64,000 bases of DNA, from assembly GCF_029946505.1 (NCBI RefSeq), contig NZ_JARZHG010000034.1, forward strand, positions 1 through 64,000, read 5' to 3'. Shown here in pieces: positions 46,033 to 57,561 of this stretch. Source of the DNA: Polyangium sp. y55x31 (lineage in GTDB: Bacteria > Myxococcota_A > Polyangia > Polyangiales > Polyangiaceae). The stretch's first letter is position 1, and every line of letters begins with the position of its first letter. The notes under the pieces are model-generated. The model was not told the DNA's origin and did no database searches. It saw only the letters and a list, made by a program, of their open reading frames with translations. The position numbers were made by a program, and so were the translations under genes.

Positions 46033-47580
46033 TCACTTGCCCGTCGAGAGCATGATCGCCGCGACGATGCCGAAGCCGATCAGCGCGAACAGAACACCGC
46101 CGAGCAGGAAGGGCCACATGCGGCGCGGCTCGGGCTGCGGGGTGCTGGTCGCGATGGGCTGCATGCCCGTCTGCTGCTGCCACGCGGGCTGCTGCGCCGG
46201 CACGCTCATCGATTGCTGCCCGTAGGACCGCGAGGCCTCCGGGTACGTCGCGTTCGGCATCGGCGTCTGCATCGGCGAGCCGTAGCCCGGCGGCATGTTC
46301 TGCGACGCGGGCACGGGGGGCTGCACCACGCCGTACGTGCCCGAGCTCGACAGGCCCGGGTAACTGTTGGAGGTCGAACCATATCCCGAGGGGCTCGGCC
46401 GCGCCGCGCTCGACCCCGACGGCTGCGGCAGCGGCGGCCACTGCGGGCCTCCGCCGTTCTGGTTCGGCATGAGCCGCGCGATCGGCATCGCGAGCGTCGC
46501 GGCCGCGTCGTCGGTCGTGTTCTCCGCCTCGATCGGCGGAGGCTCGGGGCGACGGATGTGCGGCTCCTGGCGCGTCACGTCGTACGGGAACGTCCCGCGT
46601 GGACCGCCGCCCATCGACGGCGGCGTGTGCGAGGGCGTGCGCGACATCGACACGGCCGTCTGCGGCGCGGGCTGCGTGTGCGCCGTTCCGAGCGCGTTCG
46701 GCTGCACGTACGGCGCGCCCGAGGAACGCGGGGAGAGCTCGCGCCACGCGGCGAGCGCCTCCGTTGCCGTCTGGAACCGCTGGTCCGGATCACGCGCGAG
46801 CCCTCGCGCGACGAACGATTCGAGCCTTGGATCGATGGGGCCATCCATCGCGTCGCCGATCCTTCGCGGCGGCGCCTTCGCCTTCATCTCCACCATCACG
46901 AGCACGTTCTTCGCGAGGTAGGGGAGCTGCCCCGTGAGCGACTGGTAGATCATCGTCGTGCACGCGTAGATGTCCGCGCGCTCGTCGACCATCTTCGCCT
47001 TGCCGATCTGCTCGGGCGGCATGAACGAGAACGTCCCGAGGCTCTGGCCCATCTCGGTGAGCGTCTCGCCCTCCATCTCCTTCGGCAGCTTCGAGATGCC
47101 GAAGTCGAGGATCTTTACCCGCGTGGAGCCGTCGGGGCGGCGCTCCAAAAAGACGTTCGAGGGCTTGAGGTCGCGGTGGATGATCTTCACGCGGTGCGCG
47201 TCCGCGAGGCCCATCCAGACCTGCTCGATGATGACGTAGAGCTCGTCGAAGTGGATCGGCCCGGTGCGCTTCAGCCGATCGATGAGGCTCTCGCCTTCGA
47301 GCAGCTCGAAGACGAGCACGATGCCGAAGTTCGCGTCCTCCTCGACGTCGAGGACCTGCGTCACGTAGTCGCTGTTGATCGAGCCCGCCGCGCGCGCCTC
47401 GCGCCGGAAGCGTTCGACGGCCGAGTGCTTCGCCTTCGCGTCGGCGTGCAGCACCTTGATCGCCACCGGGCGTCCGGTGCGCGTGTTCTCCGCGGCGAAC
47501 ACCTCGCCCATCCCGCCGCGCCCGAGCGGGCGGATCACGCGGTAGCGATTCGCGATGAGGGTGCCGGCTTCGATCTCCAA
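46033..47580 (-). CDS. Hanks-type Ser/Thr protein kinase with C-terminal membrane anchor
   Basis: 515 residues from TTG 47580. The kinase domain (about 13-275) has the Gly-loop GRGGMGEVF, VAIKVL, HRDLKPSNVFL, DFGISK, a TFSFMPPEQ activation-segment end and the ADIYACTTMIYQSLTG subdomain, so it should be active. A long Pro/Gln/Ser-rich juxtamembrane region follows and ends in one transmembrane helix (MWPFLLGGVLFALIGFGIVAAIML). The C-terminus has essentially no periplasmic domain, so sensing probably comes from partners such as the TPR protein encoded 22 bases upstream. Confidence 0.95.
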   Translation of the reverse strand: MEIEAGTLIANRYRVIRPLGRGGMGEVFAAENTRTGRPVAIKVLHADAKAKHSAVERFRREARAAGSINSDYVTQVLDVEEDANFGIVLVFELLEGESLIDRLKRTGPIHFDELYVIIEQVWMGLADAHRVKIIHRDLKPSNVFLERRPDGSTRVKILDFGISKLPKEMEGETLTEMGQSLGTFSFMPPEQIGKAKMVDERADIYACTTMIYQSLTGQLPYLAKNVLVMVEMKAKAPPRRIGDAMDGPIDPRLESFVARGLARDPDQRFQTATEALAAWRELSPRSSGAPYVQPNALGTAHTQPAPQTAVSMSRTPSHTPPSMGGGPRGTFPYDVTRQEPHIRRPEPPPIEAENTTDDAAATLAMPIARLMPNQNGGGPQWPPLPQPSGSSAARPSPSGYGSTSNSYPGLSSSGTYGVVQPPVPASQNMPPGYGSPMQTPMPNATYPEASRSYGQQSMSVPAQQPAWQQQTGMQPIATSTPQPEPRRMWPFLLGGVLFALIGFGIVAAIMLSTGK

Positions 47581-47602
47581 ACGCGCGCCTCGTCCCTTCG
47601 GA

Positions 47603-48694
47603 CTAGAACGTCCCGACGGCCATCATGCCGCCGCCCTGCGGTGTGGCCCATGGAGCGAAGGCGAACGACTCCTTCGGCGGCTCGGTCGGCTTCTTCTCGG
47701 GCCGCATGACGAAGAGGACCGTCGCCGCCACCGCGCCCGCCGCGGCCAGACCGAAGCACACGTCCGCGACCGCGTTCAGCGTGACGACCTTCGAGCGCAT
47801 GTCCTCGAGGACCGCGCGCTCCGATGCGGTGTTCGCTTTGCCGTTCGACGCGTCGTAGTCGGCCTTCGCGCCCGTCGCGAGCACGCCGCCGACCACCGCG
47901 CCCGCGAGGCCCGCGGCGATCGCCGCCCCGCCCACGACGAACACCGTGATCGGCACGGGCCGCGAGGGCTCTTCCGCGGGTTTGTCCTCGCCGCCGCCCT
48001 GCAGGTCCTTCTCGGTAAAACCCTCGGCCGTCACGGGTTTGCCCTTGTCGAACTCGAACTCGCGGTCGTACTTGCCGCCGTTCGTGATGTCGACCTTCCA
48101 GACCTGATCGGGCGCGCCGTCGACGCTGGCCTTGAACTCGTGCGAGCCGGGGTGGATGCCGATGCGCGTGCCGGTGAGGCCGATCGTGTAGCGGTTCGTG
48201 ATCGGAAAGCCGCGCGCCGGCGTGCGCACGTCCGTGATGGTCACGCCCGGACGATCCGACTTCAGCGTCACCCACGCGACCGCGGACCTTAGCGCCTTGA
48301 GGTCCGTCTCCATCTGCTGCTTGTCCGCGGGGTCGAGCTGATCGCCCTTCGCTTCGAGGAATTTTTCGAGCAGGGAGATCGCCTCGCCGTCGCGCTCGAG
48401 CTCCATCGCGCAGAGGCCCATGCCCTTGACCGCGTTCATCGAGCCCGAGAGCTCGAAGGCCTTCTTGAACTCGCGATACGCCTCCTCGCACTTGTGGCCG
48501 GAGGGATCGTTGTAGAAGGCCGCGCCCGCCTCCATGTGCTTCTTCGCTTCGACGAGCTTCGGATCCTCGGGCGCCGCGGGCTCGGCCGGGGGCTTCTTGC
48601 CGGCGCCTTTGCCCTGCGCGAGCGCGGGGCATGCAGCGGCTAGCATGGCGAGAGCCGTGATCGCGGAGAACGAACGCGTCAGCGCGGACCGCAT
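47603..48694 (-). CDS. TPR-PEGA-like membrane protein paired with kinase
   Basis: 363 residues. Signal peptide to about residue 26, TPR-like helices about 48-140 (EAKKHMEAGAAFYNDPSG, YREFKKAFELSGSMNAVKGMGLCAMEL), a PEGA-like beta domain about 140-235 (VTLKSDRPGVTITDVRTPARGF, TRIGIHPGSHEFKASVDG) and two C-terminal hydrophobic helices (about 250-275, 305-325). This architecture recurs next to myxobacterial Ser/Thr kinases, which supports a joint role in envelope sensing. Function itself is not established. Confidence 0.75.
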   Translation of the reverse strand: MRSALTRSFSAITALAMLAAACPALAQGKGAGKKPPAEPAAPEDPKLVEAKKHMEAGAAFYNDPSGHKCEEAYREFKKAFELSGSMNAVKGMGLCAMELERDGEAISLLEKFLEAKGDQLDPADKQQMETDLKALRSAVAWVTLKSDRPGVTITDVRTPARGFPITNRYTIGLTGTRIGIHPGSHEFKASVDGAPDQVWKVDITNGGKYDREFEFDKGKPVTAEGFTEKDLQGGGEDKPAEEPSRPVPITVFVVGGAAIAAGLAGAVVGGVLATGAKADYDASNGKANTASERAVLEDMRSKVVTLNAVADVCFGLAAAGAVAATVLFVMRPEKKPTEPPKESFAFAPWATPQGGGMMAVGTF

Positions 48695-48764
48695 GCCCCA
48701 AAGGGTACCGCGGGTCGCGCTGGATCGGAAAGAGAACCGCGGACGCGGCTTCCGGGGGGGAGTC

Positions 48765-50732
48765 TTACTCCTCGTTCGAGCGGAGCTTGGCGAGCACGCT
48801 GAGGTCTTCGAGGGTCGAGGTGTCGCCGGTGGTCTCGCGCCCCGTGGCCACGTCCTTCAAGAGGCGCCGCATGATCTTGCCGCTCCTCGTCTTCGGCAGC
48901 GCGTCGGCGAAGCGGACCTGATCGGGCCGGGCGAACTTGCCAATCTCCTGGCCGACGTGGTTCGCGAGCGTGGCCGCGAGCTCGGGACCCGCAGCGAATC
49001 CAGGCCGGAGCGAGACGAAGACCACGAGCGCCTGGCCCTTGAGGTCGTCCGGCCGACCGACCGCGGCCGCCTCGGCCACGGCCGGGTGCGAGACGAGCGT
49101 GCTCTCGATCTCCGCGGTGCCGATGCGATGTCCCGCGACGTTCAGGACATCGTCGATGCGGCCGACGACCCAGTAATAACCGTCCTCGTCGCGGCGCGCG
49201 CCGTCGCCCGTGAAGTAACAGCCCTCGACGTCGCTGAAGTACTGCTTGCGGAAGCGCTCGTCGTCGCCCCACACGGTGCGCAGGATCGAGGGCCACGGCT
49301 GTCGGAGGACGAGCATGCCGCCCTCGTTCGCGCCGACGCTCTTGCCGTCCTTGGTCACGACGTCCGGCACCACGCCGAACATCGGCAGGCCCGTCGATCC
49401 GGGCTTCGCCGACGCCGCGCCGGGCAAGGTCGTCATGAGGATCGAGCCCGTCTCCGTTTGCCACCACGTGTCGACGATGGGGCAACGCTCGCCGCCGATG
49501 TTCTTGTGGTACCAGATCCACGCCTCGGGGTTGATCGGCTCGCCGACGGAGCCGAGCAGGCGCAGGCTCGAGAGATCACTCTTCTTCGGCCAGTCGTCGC
49601 CCTGGCGCATGAAGGCGCGGATCGCGGTCGGCGCGGTGTAGAGGATGGTCACGCCGTGCCGCTCGATGAGGCGCCAGAAGCGGCCCCAGTCGGGGAAGTT
49701 CGGCGCGCCTTCGTAGAGCAGGCACGTCGCGCCGTTCGAGAGCGGGCCGTAGACGATGTAGCTGTGCCCGGTCACCCAACCGACGTCGGCCGTGCACCAG
49801 TAGACGTCGTCGTCACGCAGATCGAAGACGTACTTCGTCGTGACGTGCGCGCCGACGAGATACCCCGCGGTCGTGTGCAGCACGCCCTTCGGTTTGCCCG
49901 TGGAGCCCGAGGTGTAGAGGATGAACAGCGGGTGCTCGGCCTCGACGATCGTGGCCTCGCGCTTCGCGTGGCCGTTCGGATCGACGATGTCGTGCCACCA
50001 CACGTCGCGGCCCTCGTGCATGCTCACGGGACACTTCTCGCCGCCGAGGTGGCGCAGCACGACCGTCTTCTGCACGCTCGCCGACTGCGGCTGCGCGAGC
50101 GCCTTGTCGACGGTCGACTTCAGCTCGAGCACGTGGCCGCGTCGGTAGCCGCCGTCCTGCGTGATGACGACCTTCGCCTGGCTGTCGTGCACGCGGTCGC
50201 GGATCGCGTCCGCCGCGAAGCCGCCGAAGATCACGGTATGCACCGCGCCGAGCCGCGCGCACGCGAGCATCGCCACGACGACCTCGGGCACCATGCCCAT
50301 GTAGATCGCCACGCGGTCGCCCTTCTCCACGCCGAGCTTCGCGAGCGCGTCGGCGAAGAGCACCGTCTCGCGGTAGAGCTGCGCGTACGTCAGCGTGCGC
50401 GTCTCGCCGTGCTCGCCTTCCCAGATGATCGCCGCCTTGTTTCGCGTCGGCGTCGACATGTGCCGATCGAGGCAGCTCTCCGAGACGTTGAGCGTCGCGC
50501 CCTCGAACCACTTCGCGTGCGGGAGGTTCCACTCGACCGTCTGCGTCCACGGCGTGCGGAAGACGAGGTCCTTCGACTCGCGGCGCCAGAACGTGTCCGG
50601 ATCGTCGAGGCTCTCGCGGTAGAGCGCGTCGTAGGCTTCACGCGAGCCGATGCGCGCGCGCGCGGCAAACTCGGCCGGCGGATCGAACCTACGCGTCTCC
50701 TTGAGCAGGCTGGTGATGGCTTCGTTCGACAT
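48765..50732 (-). CDS. acs: Acetyl-CoA synthetase
   Basis: 655 residues from ATG 50732 with GGGAGGG upstream; length matches canonical Acs. Motifs: [19 protein letters not shown] (AMP-binding P-loop), [50 protein letters not shown] and the C-terminal [10 protein letters not shown] holding the lysine that is acetylated in regulated Acs enzymes. It activates acetate to acetyl-CoA through acetyl-AMP in the cytoplasm. It sits between two kinase/TPR gene pairs on the same strand, with 116 bases upstream available for its own promoter. Confidence 0.97.
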   Translation of the reverse strand: MSNEAITSLLKETRRFDPPAEFAARARIGSREAYDALYRESLDDPDTFWRRESKDLVFRTPWTQTVEWNLPHAKWFEGATLNVSESCLDRHMSTPTRNKAAIIWEGEHGETRTLTYAQLYRETVLFADALAKLGVEKGDRVAIYMGMVPEVVVAMLACARLGAVHTVIFGGFAADAIRDRVHDSQAKVVITQDGGYRRGHVLELKSTVDKALAQPQSASVQKTVVLRHLGGEKCPVSMHEGRDVWWHDIVDPNGHAKREATIVEAEHPLFILYTSGSTGKPKGVLHTTAGYLVGAHVTTKYVFDLRDDDVYWCTADVGWVTGHSYIVYGPLSNGATCLLYEGAPNFPDWGRFWRLIERHGVTILYTAPTAIRAFMRQGDDWPKKSDLSSLRLLGSVGEPINPEAWIWYHKNIGGERCPIVDTWWQTETGSILMTTLPGAASAKPGSTGLPMFGVVPDVVTKDGKSVGANEGGMLVLRQPWPSILRTVWGDDERFRKQYFSDVEGCYFTGDGARRDEDGYYWVVGRIDDVLNVAGHRIGTAEIESTLVSHPAVAEAAAVGRPDDLKGQALVVFVSLRPGFAAGPELAATLANHVGQEIGKFARPDQVRFADALPKTRSGKIMRRLLKDVATGRETTGDTSTLEDLSVLAKLRSNEE

Positions 50733-50848
50733 GGGCCCTCCCGAGGCGGACGCGGAGGATACCGCCGCGCACGCACGAGCCAAAACAAGGATCGCGTCCT
50801 GCCTTTGCCCGGGTCCGATCGCTCGCGCCGCAGCCGCGACGCACAGCG

Positions 50849-52209
50849 TCACCAGGCGCCGAAGCCGACCCGCGCCCCGATGCCCAGCGTCACGCGAGGA
50901 TCGGCGAGCTCGACGTCGGCCGTGTCGGTCCCGCCGAGCAGGAGCGTCTGCTGCGCCGCGAGACCGACCAGGACGCCGCTCCAGTCGAGCTCGAAGCCCG
51001 TGTCGAGGTTGATGAACGCGACGCCGCCGGGGCTCTCGCCGCTGCCGAGCCAGTTGTACGCGAGTCCGCCGCCGATCGTGGCGACGAACCGCGCCTTCCT
51101 CCCGGGGCTCATGAGCCGCACGCCGCCGCCGAAGCGCGCCGAGCTCAGGCGGACCGTGCTGTCGCCGCTCTTCGTGGCGATGGGGTTGTTCGCGTAGTCG
51201 AACAAAAACTCGAGCCCGATCGGCGTGGAGATCCGATAGCCGAGGCGCGCGCCGACCATGCCGCCCGCGCCTTCTTCGCCGAGCATCAGGAAGACGCCGC
51301 CCGTCGCGTTCGCGTACGCGCCGCGGAGAGGCGGCTCCGGCGGCTTCGCGATCTTCGGCGGCGGCGGAGGCGGGGTCGGCAGCGAGCGCGGCACGGCGAT
51401 GGGCACGCCGCCGACGTCGGGACGAACCTCCTGCGCTTTGCCCGCCACGACGAGCACCTGGAACGCGTACTCGGGGCCGCCGAGCTTGTACATCTGCACG
51501 AGGTGCGTCCCCGGCTCGACGAGCCCGGCCCACTGCCCGAGCGCGAGCGGCACCTGATCGATCGCGATGGCCATCTCGGGGTCGTCCGTCTTCACGACGA
51601 CCCATCCCTTGTTCGGCACGAGCGCGAGCTTGACGACCTTGTCCTGGTCCTTGCTCGTGACCGTGACGATCTCCTCGGCGTCCTCGTAGCCTTCGGCGCG
51701 CGCGCCGATGCGGTGGCGACCCGGCCCGAGCGGCAGGGGTTTGTCCGCGGTGCCGGGGGGCTGCGGCTCGTCGTCGACGAGCAGCACCGCGTGCGAGGGC
51801 GAGAGCTCGACCTTCACGTAGCCGATGAGCGCGCGCATCTCGGCGATCGCGTTCTCGGCGGCGGTCTTGTCCTCGGGCTCCATCGTGTCCGCGTGCTTGC
51901 GGAGCGCGAGCTCGAGGGCGGCGATGGCCTGCGGGTACTGGAAGAGGCTCTTGTGGGCGAGCGCGATGTTGACGAGGGGGCTCGCGCGCGGGCGCTCGGC
52001 GTAGGCGGCCTCGAACTCGACGATGGCCGCGGCGAAGTTGCCGTCGCCGTAGAGCTTCACGCCGTTCGCCATGTGCTGCTTGTACGCTTCGGGCAGAGGC
52101 GTGCTCTCGGCCTTCGGGTCGCCGGCCGCGAGCGCGCCGTTCGCGATCGTGGCGAGCGCGAGCGTGAGGGCGAGGGCCGCGCGGGGCCTGAATCGACCGA
52201 GGAGCGAGC

Positions 52210-52213
<4 letters not shown>
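50849..52213 (-). CDS. TPR-PEGA outer-membrane-type protein paired with kinase
   Basis: 454 residues from ATG 52213, overlapping the kinase stop (ATGA). Signal peptide to about residue 30; TPR helices about 42-125 ([32 protein letters not shown]); PEGA-type repeats about 130-290 ([59 protein letters not shown]); a Pro-rich linker ([13 protein letters not shown]); then a beta-barrel-like C-terminal region of about 150 residues ending RVGFGAW. Probably an envelope partner of the translationally coupled kinase. Confidence 0.78.
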
Positions 52214-53697
<1,484 letters not shown>

Positions 53698-53868
53698 CGA
53701 GGCCGGGTCGACCTCGTCCCCCCATGGACGAGCGAACGAGAGAAACCTTCGGCCGATCGAACCGAGCTTATCACCGCTCCCCCGCGGCGTGCACGATCTC
53801 GGAGAAAACTGCGAGGGTACGGGGGCAGCGCTCGGCTCGTCCGAGCGGAGCCCCCATCGTCGACGACG

Positions 53869-54159
53869 TCATCGCGGCAGCGGCGGCAGGTCCGGCGGGG
53901 GGGCCTCGCCGAGCAGCGTGTCGAGCTCGCCCTTTTGATCGAGCGTCGAAACGTCCGTGAATCCGCCCACGGGGCGGTTGTTGATGAACACCTGCGGCAC
54001 GGTGCGCTGGCCCGTGGCCTCGGAGAGCCAGCGCCGGAGGTCGGGCCGCGTGTCGACGTCGATCTCCTCGAAACGCACGTTCTTCCGTGAAAGCAAGGCT
54101 TTCGCGCGCTGGCAATAGGGGCACCAGGGGGTCGTGTAGATGGCGACGTCGGCCGGCAT
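53869..54159 (-). CDS. grxC: Glutaredoxin
   Basis: 96 residues from ATG 54159. The thioredoxin-fold active site is C13-P-Y-C16 (YTTPWCPYCQRAK), followed by the glutathione-binding TVPQVFINNRPVGGFTD. Class I dithiol glutaredoxin of GrxC length, with a short Pro-rich C-terminal extension. It reduces protein or small-molecule disulfides with glutathione in the cytoplasm. Divergent from the ClpB-like gene across 82 bases, a pairing consistent with stress response. Confidence 0.93.
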   Translation of the reverse strand: MPADVAIYTTPWCPYCQRAKALLSRKNVRFEEIDVDTRPDLRRWLSEATGQRTVPQVFINNRPVGGFTDVSTLDQKGELDTLLGEAPPPDLPPLPR

Positions 54160-54241
54160 GGTGTGTTTCGATGTCGTGCAGCGCGAGTTCGGACGCAAGG
54201 CCTCTCCATGGAAGGACGCGCCTGCGCTACCCTCCCGTGCC

Positions 54242-56875
54242 ATGGCCGACACCGAGGGCACAATCCACCTCGAACGCTTCACGAACGATGCCCGGCAAAT
54301 CGTCGCGGGCGCGCAAGCGCTCGCCGACGACCGGAAGCACGCCGAGGTCTCGCCTTTGCACCTGCTCGTGCGTTTGCTCGAACGGGATCGCGGCGTCCTC
54401 GAGGTCTTCCGGCGCGCCGGCGCCGATCCGAACGAGACGATGAACCTCGCGGAGGCGGCCCTCAGGCGTCAGCCGAAATCGACGGGCGGCGTCTCGTACG
54501 TGGACGCCCGATTGCTCGATCTGCTCGGTCGGGCCGAGCGCGAGGCCACGCGGGACAAGTCTCCGAACGTCGGCATCGAGCACCTCCTGCACGCGCTCGC
54601 GCAGGAGATCCGCGGGCCGGCCGGGGAGATTCTTTCGTCGTTCAGCATCGGCCCCGGCGCGTTCCGTCCGCACCTCGGCGCGCTCGCGGAAGGGGAAGCG
54701 AAGGCGCCCGCGCAGCGGGATCAGGCCTCGGCGAGCGTCACGAGCGCGGCGGGGAGCGAAGGCGCGAACGGCTACACGCGCGACCTCGTGGCCGACGCGC
54801 GCAAGGGCCTGTTCGATCCGGTGATCGGTCGCGACGGCGAGGCGCGGCGGCTGCTACAGATCCTCGAGCGCCGCTTCAAGAATCATCCGCTCGTCGTGGG
54901 CGAGCCCGGCGTCGGCAAGTCGGCGCTGATCCGCGGGCTCGGCGATCGCATCGCGCGCGGCGACGTGCCGAGCAACCTCGCCGGCGCGCGCCTCTACGAG
55001 CTCGACACGGGCGCGCTCGTCGCGGGCGCGAAGCTCCGCGGCGAGATCGAGCAGCGCCTCAAGGCCCTCGTCGACAAGCTTCGCAGCGTGCAGGACGCCG
55101 AGACCATCCTCGTCGTCGAGGACATCGACGCGCTCTTCGGCCAGGGCGTGCAGGGCTCGGGCGTGGGTGATCTCCTGAAGCCGCTGCTCGCGCGGAGCGA
55201 GATCCGCATCCTCGCGACGACCACGCCCGAGGGCATTCGCAAGCTGAACGAGCGAGATGCTTCGATCCTGCGGCGCTTCGCCGTGGTGAACATGGATCCG
55301 CCGTCGATCGAGCAGGCCACCGAGATCCTGCGCGGCGTCGCCACGAAGTACGAGGCGCACCACCGCGTGCGCATCGGCGAGAGCGCGATCCTCTCGGCCG
55401 TGAGCCTCGCCAAGCGGTACCTCTCCGATCGCGCGCTGCCGGACACCGCGGTGGATCTCCTCGACGAGACGAGCGCTCGCAAGCGTGTCGAGGTCGACGG
55501 CGTGCCCGCGGAGGTCGACGCGCTGAGCCGCCGCGTGGACGCGCTCAAGGCGCAGATCGCGGCGCTCGCGGATGACGAAGATCGGCTGAGCGTGCAGGCG
55601 CGGCAGCGGCTGGAGAAGGAGCTCGGCGAGGTCGAGCCGCGCGCGAAGGAGCTGCGCACGGCCATCGCGGCGCGGCGCGGCGTCGTCGCGGCGGTGCAGT
55701 CGATCCGCAAGGAGCTCGTGGCCGCGAACGAGGCGCTCGCGACTGCGCAGCGCGAGAAGAACTACGCGCGCATCGGCGAGCTCGAACACGTGACCTTGCC
55801 CGAGATCCGTCGCCGCCTGGAGACGGCCGAGCAGGCCGCGAAGCGCGAGGGCGCCGAGGCGGGCTCGAACATGGTCACGGAGAACGACGTCGCCGGCACG
55901 CTCGCCGAGTGGACGGGCATCCCGGTCGCGAAGATGCTCGAAGGCGAGTCGGAGAAGCTGCTCAAGATGGAAGAGCGCCTCGCGCGCCGCGTGGTCGGCC
56001 AGGACGAGGCCGTGCGCGCGATCGCCCGCGCCGTGCGCCGCGGCCGCGTGGGCCTGCGTGATCCGGGCAAGCCCATCGGCTCGTTCCTCTTCCTCGGCCC
56101 GAGCGGCGTCGGCAAGACCGAGCTCGCCAAGGCCCTCGCCGAGTTCTTGTTCGACGACGAGCAGGCGCTCACGCGGCTCGACATGAGCGAGTTCATGGAG
56201 CGGCACATGGCGCAGCGCCTCATCGGCGCGCCGCCCGGCTACGCCGACAGCGAGCAAGGCGGCTTCTTGACCGAGGCCGCGCGGCGCAGGCCCTACAGCG
56301 TCCTTCTCTTCGACGAGGTCGAGAAGGCGCACGCGGACGTCTTCAACCTGCTCCTCCAGATCCTCGACGACGGCCGCCTGACCGACGGTCGTGGCAGGAC
56401 CGCGGATTTTTCCAACACCGTCGTGATCATGACCTCGAACATCGGTTCGAAGCGGATCCTGGAGACGGACGCAAAACTCTTCGGCACGGAAGACGGGCGC
56501 GACGCGATCCGCGACGTGCTCTTCGAGGAGCTCAAGGCCTTCTTCCGGCCGGAATTCTTGAACAGGATCGACGACATCGTCGTGTTCAAGGCCCTCACCA
56601 AGCAGGACCTGCGCGGCGTCGTCGACATCCAGCTCCGGCGCCTCGAGCGGCTGCTCGCGGATCGCGAGATCAAGGTGCAGCTCGACGACGCGGCGAAGGA
56701 CCTGCTTGTCGACATCGGTTACGAGCCTTCGCTCGGCGCGCGCCCGCTCAAGCGCGCCATCCTGAAAGAGCTGCAAAACCCGCTCGCCGAGGCGATCCTC
56801 GCGGGCGGCTACGGGCCCGGACAGATCGTGCACGTCCGCGCCGCCGACGGTTCGTTCACGTTCACGAAGGCCTGA
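54242..56875 (+). CDS. ClpB-type AAA+ chaperone with atypical first ATPase domain
   Basis: 877 residues from ATG 54242. Clp N-domain about 1-150; NBD1 with Walker A GEPGVGKS; ClpB-type coiled-coil M-domain about 415-530; NBD2 with GPSGVGKTE, LFDEVEKAH, pore loop GAPPGYADSEQGG and sensor GARPLKRAI. NBD2 is canonical. NBD1 departs from ClpB: GKS for GKT, LVVEDI where ClpB has LFIDEL at Walker B, and GAKLRGEIE where the pore-loop Tyr is expected (GAKYRGEFE). It is thus likely a ClpB paralogue with altered NBD1 hydrolysis or substrate grip. Confidence 0.88.
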   Translation: MADTEGTIHLERFTNDARQIVAGAQALADDRKHAEVSPLHLLVRLLERDRGVLEVFRRAGADPNETMNLAEAALRRQPKSTGGVSYVDARLLDLLGRAEREATRDKSPNVGIEHLLHALAQEIRGPAGEILSSFSIGPGAFRPHLGALAEGEAKAPAQRDQASASVTSAAGSEGANGYTRDLVADARKGLFDPVIGRDGEARRLLQILERRFKNHPLVVGEPGVGKSALIRGLGDRIARGDVPSNLAGARLYELDTGALVAGAKLRGEIEQRLKALVDKLRSVQDAETILVVEDIDALFGQGVQGSGVGDLLKPLLARSEIRILATTTPEGIRKLNERDASILRRFAVVNMDPPSIEQATEILRGVATKYEAHHRVRIGESAILSAVSLAKRYLSDRALPDTAVDLLDETSARKRVEVDGVPAEVDALSRRVDALKAQIAALADDEDRLSVQARQRLEKELGEVEPRAKELRTAIAARRGVVAAVQSIRKELVAANEALATAQREKNYARIGELEHVTLPEIRRRLETAEQAAKREGAEAGSNMVTENDVAGTLAEWTGIPVAKMLEGESEKLLKMEERLARRVVGQDEAVRAIARAVRRGRVGLRDPGKPIGSFLFLGPSGVGKTELAKALAEFLFDDEQALTRLDMSEFMERHMAQRLIGAPPGYADSEQGGFLTEAARRRPYSVLLFDEVEKAHADVFNLLLQILDDGRLTDGRGRTADFSNTVVIMTSNIGSKRILETDAKLFGTEDGRDAIRDVLFEELKAFFRPEFLNRIDDIVVFKALTKQDLRGVVDIQLRRLERLLADREIKVQLDDAAKDLLVDIGYEPSLGARPLKRAILKELQNPLAEAILAGGYGPGQIVHVRAADGSFTFTKA

Positions 56876-56961
56876 GCGCGGCGCGTCGGCTGACGCGTCG
56901 CGTCGCCGGTTCCCCTCCTTGCTCGTCCCAAAAACGGGTGGATCCGGACTCCGCGCAAACA

Positions 56962-56990
56962 TTGACGCCGCCGTGACGACCGGAGATCCT
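56962..56990 (+). promoter_or_regulatory. Weak candidate promoter upstream of the Hxs locus
   Basis: TTGACG (56962-56967) and GATCCT (56985-56990) with 17-base spacing lie 21 bases before ATG 57012. The -35 matches five of six consensus bases, the -10 only three, so the call is tentative. It is the only such pair I saw between the ClpB-like gene and the Hxs locus. Confidence 0.25.
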
Positions 56991-57011
56991 GCGAGCGGAG
57001 GAGGCTCCGGC

Positions 57012-57557
57012 ATGCCTGGCAGGAACGTATCGCGGCGGTTGTTCGTGGGAGTGGTGGGGGGCGGTGTGCTCGCCGCACCGGTGATCGCCTCCGCGCGCCC
57101 GGAGACCAAGCCCGCTGCAAAGGACGCGGCGCACAGCGAGAAACCGCTCGACGCGCCCACGCGCGAGAACGTCGCCAAGCTGCTGCATCCGCTCGCCGCG
57201 GGATCACGCCTCGCGCGATGGACGATCGTCCAGATCGATCCCGTCGTGAACGGGTGTGTGAGCATCAAGGTTCGGACGGACGACGGGCATTCGTTTGACC
57301 TCGAATTGCTCGCGCGTGACCACTCCGCGCTCGCGCAGCGGCCGCCCGTGGAGACGGAGCGGCACGCGATCTTCGTGGTGAACGGCGGCAACGGCTGGGC
57401 GCCCACGCAGGAGGAGCAGGGGCTCGCGGCCATGACGCTCGCGCAGATCGTCGCGAAGAACGAGCGCGAGGTGCGCCTGTCGGGGCTGCTGACGCACGCC
57501 GAGCGCATCCAGAAGCACGGCGACGCGCTCCTCGTTCCGGCGGAGGGGCCGGGCTGA
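57012..57557 (+). CDS. Tat-exported protein of unknown function, first gene of Hxs locus
   Basis: 181 residues from ATG 57012, preceded by GGAGGAGG. The N-terminus has a twin-arginine signal, SRRLFVGVVGGGVLAAPVIASA, ending near residue 26. The mature domain has about 120 residues with a central beta-rich stretch containing one Cys (DPVVNGCVSIKVRTDDGHSFDLELLARD, then ETERHAIFVVNGGNGW) and C-terminal helices (EEQGLAAMTLAQIVAKNERE). No known domain is recognised. The radical SAM gene begins four bases after its stop, so the two are surely co-transcribed. Tat export of a folded product could mean a cofactor-bearing partner or carrier. Confidence 0.7.
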   Translation: MPGRNVSRRLFVGVVGGGVLAAPVIASARPETKPAAKDAAHSEKPLDAPTRENVAKLLHPLAAGSRLARWTIVQIDPVVNGCVSIKVRTDDGHSFDLELLARDHSALAQRPPVETERHAIFVVNGGNGWAPTQEEQGLAAMTLAQIVAKNEREVRLSGLLTHAERIQKHGDALLVPAEGPG

Positions 57558-57561
57558 CGGC

